A stretch of DNA of 64,000 bases from assembly GCA_016710965.1 (NCBI GenBank), contig JADJTW010000009.1:74140-138139 (forward strand), given 5' to 3'. Below are positions 33,337 through 41,193 of the stretch, piece after piece. The DNA is from Flavobacteriales bacterium. Lineage in GTDB: Bacteria; Bacteroidota; Bacteroidia; Flavobacteriales_F; PHOS-HE28. The notes below the pieces were generated by a model. That model made no database searches. It was given only the letters and a program-made list of their open reading frames with translations, and was not told the origin of the DNA. The position numbers were made by a program, and so were the translations under genes. Position 1 is the stretch's first letter, and each line of letters begins with the position of its first letter.

Positions 33337-35064
33337 ATGAACCAAAGGACCCTGCACTACTCGTTTATCGGAATAGGCCTGCTGACTATGCCATTGGCAC
33401 AGGCCCAGACAGCCCGCCTGCAAGTGATCCACAACTGCGCTGATCTCAACGCAGCTTCTGTGGATGTATATGTCAACGGCGCGGAAGCAGTCGGCGACTT
33501 CGACTTCCGAACGGCCACGCCTTTCATCACCGTGCCCGCCGGAGTTGCACTGAGCATTGCCATCGCCCCAGGCAACAGCACCAGCGTCGCTGATGCCATC
33601 TTCACACAGGACGTCACCTTGGCCGATGGTGGCGCTTACATCGCTGTCGCGAGCGGCACGGTAAGTCCTATCGGTTACTCACCTGCCACTCCGTTCAGTC
33701 TGGCGATCTATGACCAGGCACGTGAAAGCGCTCAAGGCCCTGGCACGGATGTGCTCGTGCTGCATGGCGCAACCGATGCTCCAACAGTCGATGTCTTCGA
33801 AAGCGCCGTGGTGAGCACCACCATCATCGATGACCTCAGCTATGGCGACTTCGCCGGTTACCTGGAACTGCCGACCGTTGACTTCACCTTGCAGGTGCGC
33901 TCGGCAGACAATAGCACGATCGTAGCCGCCTATCAGGCTCCTCTGCAAAGCCTGGGTTTGCAAGGCGCTGCGCTCTCGGTCCTCGCCAGCGGATTCCTCA
34001 ACCCAGCTGCCAATAGCAATGGTCCGGCCTTCGGCTTATGGGTGGCGTTGCCCACCGGAGGACCGTTGGTGGAACTGCCAGGTGCGGCCATCCCGACCGC
34101 ACGCCTCCAAGCCATCCACAACAGCGCCGATCTGGCCGCCGCCCAAGTGGATGTGTACCTGAACGGTTCCTTGGCCGTGGACAACTTCGCCTTCCGCACG
34201 GCAACACCCTTCATCGATGTGCAAGCGGGCGTGGATCTGACCTTGAGCATAGCCCCGGCCAACAGCAGCAGCGTTGCTGACGCCATCGCCGACTTCAGCT
34301 ACAACCTGCCGGAAGGCGGCAGCTTCATCCTCGTGGCCAGCGGTATCGTGAGCGGAACCGGCTACAACCCGGCCACACCATTCGATATCTACGTGAAGAG
34401 CGATGCACGCGAAGCCGCAACATCCGGCGTGGGCAACACCGATGCACTGGTGTTCCACGGCTGCACGGATGCACCTACGGTGGATGTGTTCGAGAGCGCG
34501 GTGGTGAGCACCACCATCGTTGACGACGCCAGCTACGGTGACTTCACCGACTATCTGGAGCTGCCCACCCTGGATTTCACCTTGCAAGTGCAGACGGCAG
34601 ATGGATCGGCAACCGTAGCCACCTATGCAGCGCCGTTGCAAACCCTTGGCCTGCAAGGCGCGGCCCTCACTGTGGTCGCCAGTGGATTCCTGGCCCCCAA
34701 CAACAACAGCAACGGCCCTTCATTCGGGCTCTGGGTGGCCACCAGCGCTGGCGGGCCACTGCTCCAACTGCCTGTGGTGACCTCGGTACGTGAGGCAGAC
34801 AACGCATTGAGCGGGATAAGGACCTGGCCCAACCCATCCAGCGATGCGCTCTCGCTTCAAGTGGATGGCATGCATGCCCCCTTGACCGAGGTAGCACTGC
34901 TCGATGCCACCGGACGCATCGTACGGAACCTGGCGACCAGCGCGCTACAGTACGTTGACGGCCGCGTGGATGTGGACTTGAGCACGCTGCCCGATGGAGC
35001 GTATTGCCTGCGCGTGACAGCCGACGGCAGGGTTGGTTCCGTGCCAGTGATGGTAGTGCGCTGA
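33337..35064 (+). CDS. DUF4397 tandem-domain secreted protein with T9SS sorting domain
   Basis: The 575-residue product has a signal peptide (ending PLAQAQ) and two long, clearly duplicated halves (about 24-265 and 267-490). Each begins ARLQxIHN..ADL..A.VDVYxNG and contains a VLHGATDAPTVDVFESAVV-type segment, the DUF4397 pattern. The final 75 residues (NPSSDALSLQVD to PVMVVR) are a type A T9SS sorting domain. DUF4397 has an immunoglobulin-like fold and is found in secreted adhesive or binding proteins; no enzyme motif is present. An internal tandem duplication at the DNA level is implied by shared blocks between the halves. The gene is isolated by a terminator upstream and an inverted repeat downstream. 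Confidence 0.88.
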   Translation: MNQRTLHYSFIGIGLLTMPLAQAQTARLQVIHNCADLNAASVDVYVNGAEAVGDFDFRTATPFITVPAGVALSIAIAPGNSTSVADAIFTQDVTLADGGAYIAVASGTVSPIGYSPATPFSLAIYDQARESAQGPGTDVLVLHGATDAPTVDVFESAVVSTTIIDDLSYGDFAGYLELPTVDFTLQVRSADNSTIVAAYQAPLQSLGLQGAALSVLASGFLNPAANSNGPAFGLWVALPTGGPLVELPGAAIPTARLQAIHNSADLAAAQVDVYLNGSLAVDNFAFRTATPFIDVQAGVDLTLSIAPANSSSVADAIADFSYNLPEGGSFILVASGIVSGTGYNPATPFDIYVKSDAREAATSGVGNTDALVFHGCTDAPTVDVFESAVVSTTIVDDASYGDFTDYLELPTLDFTLQVQTADGSATVATYAAPLQTLGLQGAALTVVASGFLAPNNNSNGPSFGLWVATSAGGPLLQLPVVTSVREADNALSGIRTWPNPSSDALSLQVDGMHAPLTEVALLDATGRIVRNLATSALQYVDGRVDVDLSTLPDGAYCLRVTADGRVGSVPVMVVR

Positions 35065-35085
35065 TCAGCGCCACTCGATGGGTCG

Positions 35086-35115
35086 AAGGGCTTCCGCACG
35101 ATCGCGGAAGCCCTT
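35086..35115 (+). terminator. Inverted repeat after the DUF4397 gene
   Basis: AAGGGCTTCCGC and GCGGAAGCCCTT form a perfect 12-bp stem with a 6-base loop, 22 bp after the stop. It has no long T tract, so it may terminate weakly or protect the 3' end. Confidence 0.55.
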
Positions 35116-35174
35116 ATCCATCGAACCAGATGCGATCCCGAACGTTCCTGGCCATATCATCCTCCACGCTCCCT

Positions 35175-35182
35175 TAACATTG
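35175..35182 (+). promoter_or_regulatory. Weak candidate -7 box of the MerR/B12 regulator gene
   Basis: TAACATTG, one mismatch from TAnnTTTG, 8 bp before the ATG at 35191. The leader would be very short. Confidence 0.25.
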
Positions 35183-35190
35183 CGCGCGCC

Positions 35191-36093
35191 ATGGACTACT
35201 TCCTGAGCCGCTTCCACATCAGCGATCTGGAGCAATTCAGCGGGATCAAGGCGCATACCATACGCGCCTGGGAGCGTCGTTACCGGCTGCTGGAACCGGG
35301 GCGAACGGACACCAATATCCGCACCTACGACCTTGCCGAGCTGAAGATCATCCTCAACGTCGCCTATCTCAACCAGCGCGGCTACAAGATCTCCAGGATC
35401 GCGGCCATGACGGCCGATGCGCGCGAGCAACTGGTTCGCAGCGCGGCCTTGGAAGAACAAGGCACCGAGAGCATCATCAACTCGCTCGTGCTGGCCATGC
35501 TCTCGCTCAATGAAGCATTGTTCACGAGCATCTCCGGCGCATACGAGAGCGACCACGGCTTCAGAGCCCTGGTGGAACGGGTGTTCATCAAGTTGCTCGA
35601 ACGCATAGGCCTATTGTGGCAGAGCAGTGCCATCTGCCCGGCGCAAGAGCACTTCGTGAGCAACATCATCCGCAAGCGGCTCATCGTCGCTGGCGCCCAG
35701 CAGCCGGTGGCTGATGGTCCAGGCACCGTTTACGTGCTGCACCTGCCGGAGAACGAGATCCATGAACTGGGCTTGCTATACGTGGACTACCTCCTTCGTT
35801 CGCATGGTCGGCGCACCATCTATCTGGGCCAGAGTGTTCCACAGGCCGATCTACGGCAGGTCGTGGCTTTGCATCCTGGCAACCTGGTCTTCATCGGCTT
35901 GTACATCGTGACCCCTGCACCGGAAGATGCTTCGGCGCACTTGCAGAAGCTGCGTCTCGACATGCCCGATGAGCGCGTGAGCTTCTTGTGCGCAGGTGCT
36001 CCCCTGCGCGATCTGGATGCGGGAGCGATCCCCTCCGCGATGAAGGTCTTCCCGAACCTCGCAGCATTGGTCGCCGAAGTGGACCAGCTCTAA
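35191..36093 (+). CDS. MerR-type regulator with B12-binding domain, CarH/LitR-like
   Basis: This 300-residue protein has an N-terminal MerR helix-turn-helix (about 10-80: ISDLEQFSGIKAHTIRAWERRY) and a cobalamin-binding region. In the helical cap, Trp143 is followed nine residues later by Glu153-His154 (the Wx9EH motif that holds the upper adenosyl ligand in CarH), and in the Rossmann domain EIHELG supplies the candidate lower-axial His191. In CarH/LitR, adenosylcobalamin keeps a tetrameric repressor on DNA in the dark and light releases it, usually to switch on carotenoid genes. No carotenoid or photolyase gene is in the window, so targets must be elsewhere. It ends 4 bp into the convergent GlcD gene. 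Function as a photoreceptor is inferred from motifs. Confidence 0.88.
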   Translation: MDYFLSRFHISDLEQFSGIKAHTIRAWERRYRLLEPGRTDTNIRTYDLAELKIILNVAYLNQRGYKISRIAAMTADAREQLVRSAALEEQGTESIINSLVLAMLSLNEALFTSISGAYESDHGFRALVERVFIKLLERIGLLWQSSAICPAQEHFVSNIIRKRLIVAGAQQPVADGPGTVYVLHLPENEIHELGLLYVDYLLRSHGRRTIYLGQSVPQADLRQVVALHPGNLVFIGLYIVTPAPEDASAHLQKLRLDMPDERVSFLCAGAPLRDLDAGAIPSAMKVFPNLAALVAEVDQL

Positions 36094-37493
36094 GGGAGCA
36101 CCTTGCCTGGGTTCATGATCCCCTGTGGATCGAAGACGTGCTTGATCGCACGCATCAGTTCGAGCTGGTTCCGGTCGAAGGCGATGTTCATGTAAGGGCG
36201 TTGCACGAGACCGATGCCATGCTCGCCGCTCAGCGTGCCGCCCAACGAGACCGTCAGCTGGAAGATCTCCCGTATGGCCTTCGGCAGTTCACCTTCCCAG
36301 ACCGCATCGGAAAGTTCGCCCTTGATGATGTTGACATGCAGGTTCCCGTCGCCTGCATGCCCATAGCACACGCTGCTGAAGCCGTAGCGCTTGCCGATCT
36401 CCTTGACACCTGCCAACAGGCGCGGAAGCTCGTAGCGCGGGACCACAGTATCCTCCTCCTTGTATACGCTGTGCGCTTTGACGCTCACCGGTACGCTGCG
36501 CCGCAGCTTCCACAATGCATCCTTCTCCGTGACGCTCTCCGCGAAGAGCATCTCTCCGCATCCATGCGCCTCCATCACCTCCGCAATGCGCTCGCACTCG
36601 CGCATGAGCAAGTCGCCGTGATCGCCATCCACCTCGATCAGCAGGTACGCAGCCGGCTCGGCGCTCAATTGCGCGGGCAGCCCTTCGGTGAAGCGCATCG
36701 TCCACACGATGGCATCTCGCTCCATGAACTCCATGGCGCTGGGTACCACACCGGCCCGGAAGGTGGCGCTGACGGCTTCGCATGCACGCATCGCATCGGG
36801 GAAAGGAACCAGCATCAGCCGTGTCTCCTTCGGATGCGGCACCAGGCGCAGCACCGCCTGCGTGATGATGCCCAGTGTTCCCTCGCTTCCCACGATCAGC
36901 CGTGTAAGGTCGTATCCCGTGGCGTTCTTCAAAGTGTTCGCGCCCGTCCAGATGGTTTCGCCGTTGGGCAGCACCACCTCCAGGTTCAGCACGAAGTCGC
37001 GCGTTACGCCGTACTTCACCGCACGCGGACCGCCTGCATTCTCGGCGAGGTTGCCCCCGATGGTGCAACTGCCGCGACTGCTGGGATCAGGCGGGTAGTA
37101 CAGCCCTTTGGCAGCCACCGTTTCCTGCAAGACCTGGGTGATCACACCGGGTTCCACAGTCACTTGCAGGTTCTTGTCGTCGATGGAAAGGATGCGATCC
37201 ATGCGATCCAGTGCCAGCCCGACCCCTCCATTCACACTAAGCGCTCCACCGCTTAGCCCTGTTCGACCGCCGATGGGCGTGATGGGAATGGCGTGCTCGC
37301 GGCAGATGCGGACAATGGCGGCCACCTCCCCTGTGACCTGCGGCCGCACGACCACGGCTGGCGGGTAGCTGAAGCTCTCGGTCTCGTCGTGGCCGTAGTG
37401 CCCGCGCTCCTCAACATCGACCAGCACGGCGCCTTCGCCTACTGCCGCGCGCAGCATGGCAAGCACCGGGGCGGGGACCTCCACATACGGCAT
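36090..37493 (-). CDS. FAD-linked oxidase, glycolate oxidase GlcD / D-lactate dehydrogenase type
   Basis: The start at 37493 gives a 467-residue protein; longer readings are non-homologous. The FAD-binding PCMH domain is clear (VVVRPQVTGEVAAIVRICRE, PIGGRTGLSGGALS, DPSSRGSCTIGGNLAENAGG), followed by the GlcD C-terminal domain with YGHAGDGNLHVNI and SGEHGIGLVQRPYM. Family members oxidise D-2-hydroxyacids such as glycolate, D-lactate or D-2-hydroxyglutarate. No GlcE/GlcF subunits are adjacent, so it may act alone or with a distant Fe-S partner. It overlaps convergently by 4 bp with the MerR/B12 gene. Its start faces the divergent tail-fibre-like gene starting at 37567. Confidence 0.9.
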   Translation of the reverse strand: MPYVEVPAPVLAMLRAAVGEGAVLVDVEERGHYGHDETESFSYPPAVVVRPQVTGEVAAIVRICREHAIPITPIGGRTGLSGGALSVNGGVGLALDRMDRILSIDDKNLQVTVEPGVITQVLQETVAAKGLYYPPDPSSRGSCTIGGNLAENAGGPRAVKYGVTRDFVLNLEVVLPNGETIWTGANTLKNATGYDLTRLIVGSEGTLGIITQAVLRLVPHPKETRLMLVPFPDAMRACEAVSATFRAGVVPSAMEFMERDAIVWTMRFTEGLPAQLSAEPAAYLLIEVDGDHGDLLMRECERIAEVMEAHGCGEMLFAESVTEKDALWKLRRSVPVSVKAHSVYKEEDTVVPRYELPRLLAGVKEIGKRYGFSSVCYGHAGDGNLHVNIIKGELSDAVWEGELPKAIREIFQLTVSLGGTLSGEHGIGLVQRPYMNIAFDRNQLELMRAIKHVFDPQGIMNPGKVLP

Positions 37494-37534
37494 GGGGCGA
37501 AGATGGTGAAGGATCGGAACGCCGCCGATCCGCC

Positions 37535-37542
37535 TACCTTTC
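37535..37542 (+). promoter_or_regulatory. Candidate -7 box of the first tail-fibre-like surface protein gene
   Basis: TACCTTTC followed by G, close to TAnnTTTG, 24 bp before the ATG at 37567. Confidence 0.35.
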
Positions 37543-37566
37543 GTCTGTACACCAAAGGCCCTCGCT

Positions 37567-39057
37567 ATGAAGAAGCTCGCCCTATCCCTCCTCCTGTCCT
37601 GCGCGCTCGCTCCGATGCATGCACAGAACGTAGCCGTGAACGCCGATGGTGCCGCTCCCGCTGCCTCGGCGTTGCTGGATGTGGATGCCACTGCGTTGCC
37701 TGCTGGCGCCAAGAAGGGCGTGCTTGTGCCGCGTATCGCACTTACCGCGACCAACGCTGCGGCCCCAGTAGTGGCCCCTGCCACCTCTTTGCTCGTGTAC
37801 AATACAGCCACATCAGGTGCGGCTCCGAACAACGTAACCCCGGGCTACTACTATTGGGATGGCGTACAATGGCTGCGCTTCATGGCCGGCCCGGACGCAT
37901 GGCGACTGACCGGGAACACCCTCGTTGGCACCGAGTTCATGGGCTCGGTGAACGCTCAACCCGTGCGCTTCTTCGCTAATGGCATCGAACGCATGCGCAT
38001 CAATCCCGTCGATGGCGAGGTGATCGTGAACGGAACGACCAGTGGGTTGGCTGGCGACGCCTTGTGCGCCATCGGTAGCGCGGTGCTGCCTTGGGCGGTG
38101 AACGGATATACCAGTTTCAATGGTGGTGCGACGTATGGGCAGGTGCGCCCGGGCACAGTCACCCTCTTCGGCGCCGTGCAAGGCGAGTACTATGGTGCAG
38201 GCAATGGTGCCAATGGCGGCACCGGTGTACGCGGCCTATACGTGGGTACATCCGCTGTCATCGATCGCAACGGCGTACACGGGCAGTGTACCTCACCGGC
38301 CGCTACCAATGGCGGCGCAGGCGTGTGGGGACAGCACACCATCGCTGCTGGGAACCAGCACATGGGCGTATACGGGAGCTACAACGGGAGTTCTTATGGC
38401 ATCGGCGTCATGGGCCTGGGCTTCGGTGGTGGCATCCCCGCAGGCAACTTCGACTTCGGCGTAGTGGGTTGGGTAGGCAACAACTTCAACTACTCGGGCT
38501 ATTTCAACGGTAATCATGTGGTGGCCAATGGCACGAAGACCGCCTCTGTAGGAACGAGCAAAGGCAATCAGCTGCTGTATGTCACTGAATCGCCAGAGGT
38601 CTGGTTCGAAGATGTCGGTACCGCGCGGCTGTTGAACGGCGAAGTGACGGTCGAACTGGATCCCTTGTTCCTCGAGACCGTCCATGTGGACGAGCAGCAT
38701 CCGATGCATGTCTTCGTGCAGTTGCAAGGCGATTGCAAGGGCGTGTTCGTCGAGCCGGGAACGACAGGCTTCCGCGTGAAGGAGTTGCAAGGCGGTACCT
38801 CCTCCGCAACGTTCAGCTATCGTGTCATGGCCAAGCGTGTGCATTTCCAGGACCACCGTTTCGGCAATGATCCGGTCTGGGGACCAGGCGACACGCGTGC
38901 CTACATGGAGTACGCTCCGCCGCCTCGGATCGACCACGATGAGAATGTGCTGCTGCAAGCCGCACGTCGCAAGGACTGGAAACCAGCACCCATGCCGGCG
39001 GGGAGCATCGCATTCGACGAACTCCAACGCCAGGCAGGCAAGGCGGCGTCCCGCTAA
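37567..39057 (+). CDS. Secreted tail-fibre-like surface protein, paralogue 1
   Basis: A 496-residue protein with a signal peptide (ending PMHAQ) and an N-terminal module of about 110 residues (NVAVNADGAAPAASALLDVD, VLVPRIALTATN, LLVYNTATSG, NVTPGYYYWDG) nearly identical to that of the next gene. The middle consists of short glycine-rich repeats with GVRG/GVYG/GVMG turns, like the parallel-beta stalks of phage tail fibres and trimeric adhesins. The C-terminal module begins near YVTESPEVWFEDVG and contains HPMHVFVQLQGDCKGVFVE. There is no recognisable T9SS signal. The protein is probably a surface fibre, but the family is known to me only from repeated hypothetical annotation, and a function cannot be stated. 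Confidence 0.75.
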   Translation: MKKLALSLLLSCALAPMHAQNVAVNADGAAPAASALLDVDATALPAGAKKGVLVPRIALTATNAAAPVVAPATSLLVYNTATSGAAPNNVTPGYYYWDGVQWLRFMAGPDAWRLTGNTLVGTEFMGSVNAQPVRFFANGIERMRINPVDGEVIVNGTTSGLAGDALCAIGSAVLPWAVNGYTSFNGGATYGQVRPGTVTLFGAVQGEYYGAGNGANGGTGVRGLYVGTSAVIDRNGVHGQCTSPAATNGGAGVWGQHTIAAGNQHMGVYGSYNGSSYGIGVMGLGFGGGIPAGNFDFGVVGWVGNNFNYSGYFNGNHVVANGTKTASVGTSKGNQLLYVTESPEVWFEDVGTARLLNGEVTVELDPLFLETVHVDEQHPMHVFVQLQGDCKGVFVEPGTTGFRVKELQGGTSSATFSYRVMAKRVHFQDHRFGNDPVWGPGDTRAYMEYAPPPRIDHDENVLLQAARRKDWKPAPMPAGSIAFDELQRQAGKAASR

Positions 39058-39102
39058 CCATCACCACAGCGCTGTCAACCGAATCAATCGAACGATCGCT
39101 CC

Positions 39103-41187
39103 ATGAGAACCCTCCTCCTGCTGGCCATGCTGGCGTGCTACCTCCCCTTGCATGCGCAGAACGTAGCCGTGAATGCCGACGGTGCCGCGCCCGATGCTTC
39201 GGCCTTGCTGGATATCGATGCCACCGCCTTGCCCGCCGGGGCGAAGAAGGGCATGCTGGTGCCGCGCCTCGCGCTTACCGCAACCAACGTGGCAGCACCG
39301 GTCGTTGCTCCGGCTACCTCACTGCTGGTCTACAATACCGCGACCGCCGGGGTGGCCCCGAACAACGTTACGCCAGGCTACTACTATTGGAACGGAGCAG
39401 TGTGGGTGCGCTTTGCCACCACGGCTGACGGCTGGCTCACGGTGGGCAACGCAGGCACTGTGGCAGGAACCAATTTCATAGGCACCACCGATGCTGTCGA
39501 TTGGGTGATCAAGACGGGCGGCAGCGCGGCAGCCAACGAGCGCGCGCGCGTGCGCTCCACAGGCCAGGTGGTGGTGAACAACACCGCGCACTTCGCCGGT
39601 GATGTATTCAGCGTGTATGCCAGCAATACCACCAATGGCACTACTACCTCGATCAACAACGCAGCAGGCGCATTCGCCGTGAATGGCTATGGCGCCGGCA
39701 ACGGGACCGGTGTCTATGGTGAAACCGCTGGAGGTGCCAGCACCACCGGCGTAGCTGTATGGGGTGATCTGTATGGTGCCGCGACCACTGCATCAGGGAC
39801 CAGTGTAGGCGTATACGGGTCGAACACGACAGCGCCTGCGGGTGCTGGTGGCACTGCCGGCACCGCAACGGGGGTCCGCGGCGATGCGACCGGAGCTCCG
39901 GGCACGGCCTTCAGTCTTGGTGTGGTCGGTTTGAGCACTGGAACAACCGGCAACGCGGGCGGTGTCTATGGACAAGGTTCGTCCAATGCGTATGCTGCTG
40001 TCCTCGGCGTGAATGCCGATGCCACTGCTGGCACTGGATCCGGCGTACAAGGGCAAGCGGCCGGCATCGGTGGAGCTGCCGGGGTGCGCGGTTTCAATAC
40101 CGCCGCCGCCATCGCCGCTGGGCAGGGTGGCTATGGCATGCGCGGCACCGCCGCCGTGGCTCCCACCGGCACCGGCTTCGTCATGGGCGTGCGGGGCGAT
40201 GCCACGGGCGCCACGGGTAATACCTATGGCATCTATGGAAGTGCGGCATCGGCCACGGGCTTCGGCTCTTACGGGATCAACACCAATGCATCGGGCACGG
40301 GCTTGCTTGTCGTGGGGCAGAATGCGGGCGGCACCTACCTCACGCTCGGCAGCGGCATCGCTGCGAACGGCAACAGCATCGGCACGTTCTCCTTCGGCAA
40401 GACGGCCGCCAGCGGCATCGGGGTCGTAGGCATCGGCAACAACCTCATCGCAAGCATCTTCACCCCGGCCAGCGGCTGCGGTGTGGCCGGGACCGGTGCG
40501 CAATACGGCGTCATGGGATTCGCCACGACCACCTTGAACACCAACCCGGCGAGCAACTCGGCGGCGAATGGCGTGGGCGCCTCAGCGGGCGGCTACTTCG
40601 AAGTGCAGGCCGGTGGCACTGCGCAAACCTGGGCCTACGTGGGCGTCAGGGACAACGCGGCTATCAACCGCAAGATCATCGGTCCTGGCACCGTGAATAC
40701 CGTGGTGCAGGATACCGATGGCCGCTCGGTCGCCCTCTCCTGCCCCGAAGCGCCTGAGAACTTCTTCCAGGACTATGGCAGCGGTCGATTGGTGAACGGA
40801 CGGGCGCATATCACCCTCGACCCGACGCTCTCGATGAACATCGTCGTGAACGATGCGCATCCCTTGCGCGCATTCGTGCAGCTCGAAGGCGATTGCAACG
40901 GCGTCTACATCGCGAACAAGAGCGCGAACGGTTTCGATGTGATCGAACTGGGTGGCGGTGCGTCGAACACGGCCTTCTCGTGGACGATCACCGCCAACCG
41001 CGCCGATGAGGTGAACCCTGATGGGACCGTGGCGCACTACTCGGCCGAACGTTTCCCGGCCGCGCCCTTACCGGTTGCCAAGGTGGAACAACACGCGATC
41101 GGCAACAACGACAGCATCGTGCTGGGCGCGAAGGACGAGCCCTCCCCTGTTCCCGTGTTGGCTCCGAAGGCTCCACGCCGCCGCTAG
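39103..41187 (+). CDS. Secreted tail-fibre-like surface protein, paralogue 2
   Basis: A 694-residue paralogue of the preceding gene, 45 bp downstream in the same direction. It has a signal peptide (ending PLHAQ), the same N-terminal module (PDASALLDIDATALPAG), a longer central region of Gly/Ala/Thr-rich GVYG/GVRGDATGA repeats (about residues 190-470), and the same C-terminal module (HPLRAFVQLEGDCNGVYIA). The pair arose by tandem gene duplication, with expansion or contraction of the central repeats. The parallel-beta repeat pattern suggests a trimeric stalk. No terminator separates the two genes, so they probably share a transcript. It is convergent with the PKD giant, with only 6 bp between the stops. 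Confidence 0.75.
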   Translation: MRTLLLLAMLACYLPLHAQNVAVNADGAAPDASALLDIDATALPAGAKKGMLVPRLALTATNVAAPVVAPATSLLVYNTATAGVAPNNVTPGYYYWNGAVWVRFATTADGWLTVGNAGTVAGTNFIGTTDAVDWVIKTGGSAAANERARVRSTGQVVVNNTAHFAGDVFSVYASNTTNGTTTSINNAAGAFAVNGYGAGNGTGVYGETAGGASTTGVAVWGDLYGAATTASGTSVGVYGSNTTAPAGAGGTAGTATGVRGDATGAPGTAFSLGVVGLSTGTTGNAGGVYGQGSSNAYAAVLGVNADATAGTGSGVQGQAAGIGGAAGVRGFNTAAAIAAGQGGYGMRGTAAVAPTGTGFVMGVRGDATGATGNTYGIYGSAASATGFGSYGINTNASGTGLLVVGQNAGGTYLTLGSGIAANGNSIGTFSFGKTAASGIGVVGIGNNLIASIFTPASGCGVAGTGAQYGVMGFATTTLNTNPASNSAANGVGASAGGYFEVQAGGTAQTWAYVGVRDNAAINRKIIGPGTVNTVVQDTDGRSVALSCPEAPENFFQDYGSGRLVNGRAHITLDPTLSMNIVVNDAHPLRAFVQLEGDCNGVYIANKSANGFDVIELGGGASNTAFSWTITANRADEVNPDGTVAHYSAERFPAAPLPVAKVEQHAIGNNDSIVLGAKDEPSPVPVLAPKAPRRR

Positions 41188-41193
41188 ACCGGC

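Noticed and set aside
37567..41187. A prophage tail module
   Set aside because: Both proteins have signal peptides and no other phage structural, integrase or lysis genes are present.
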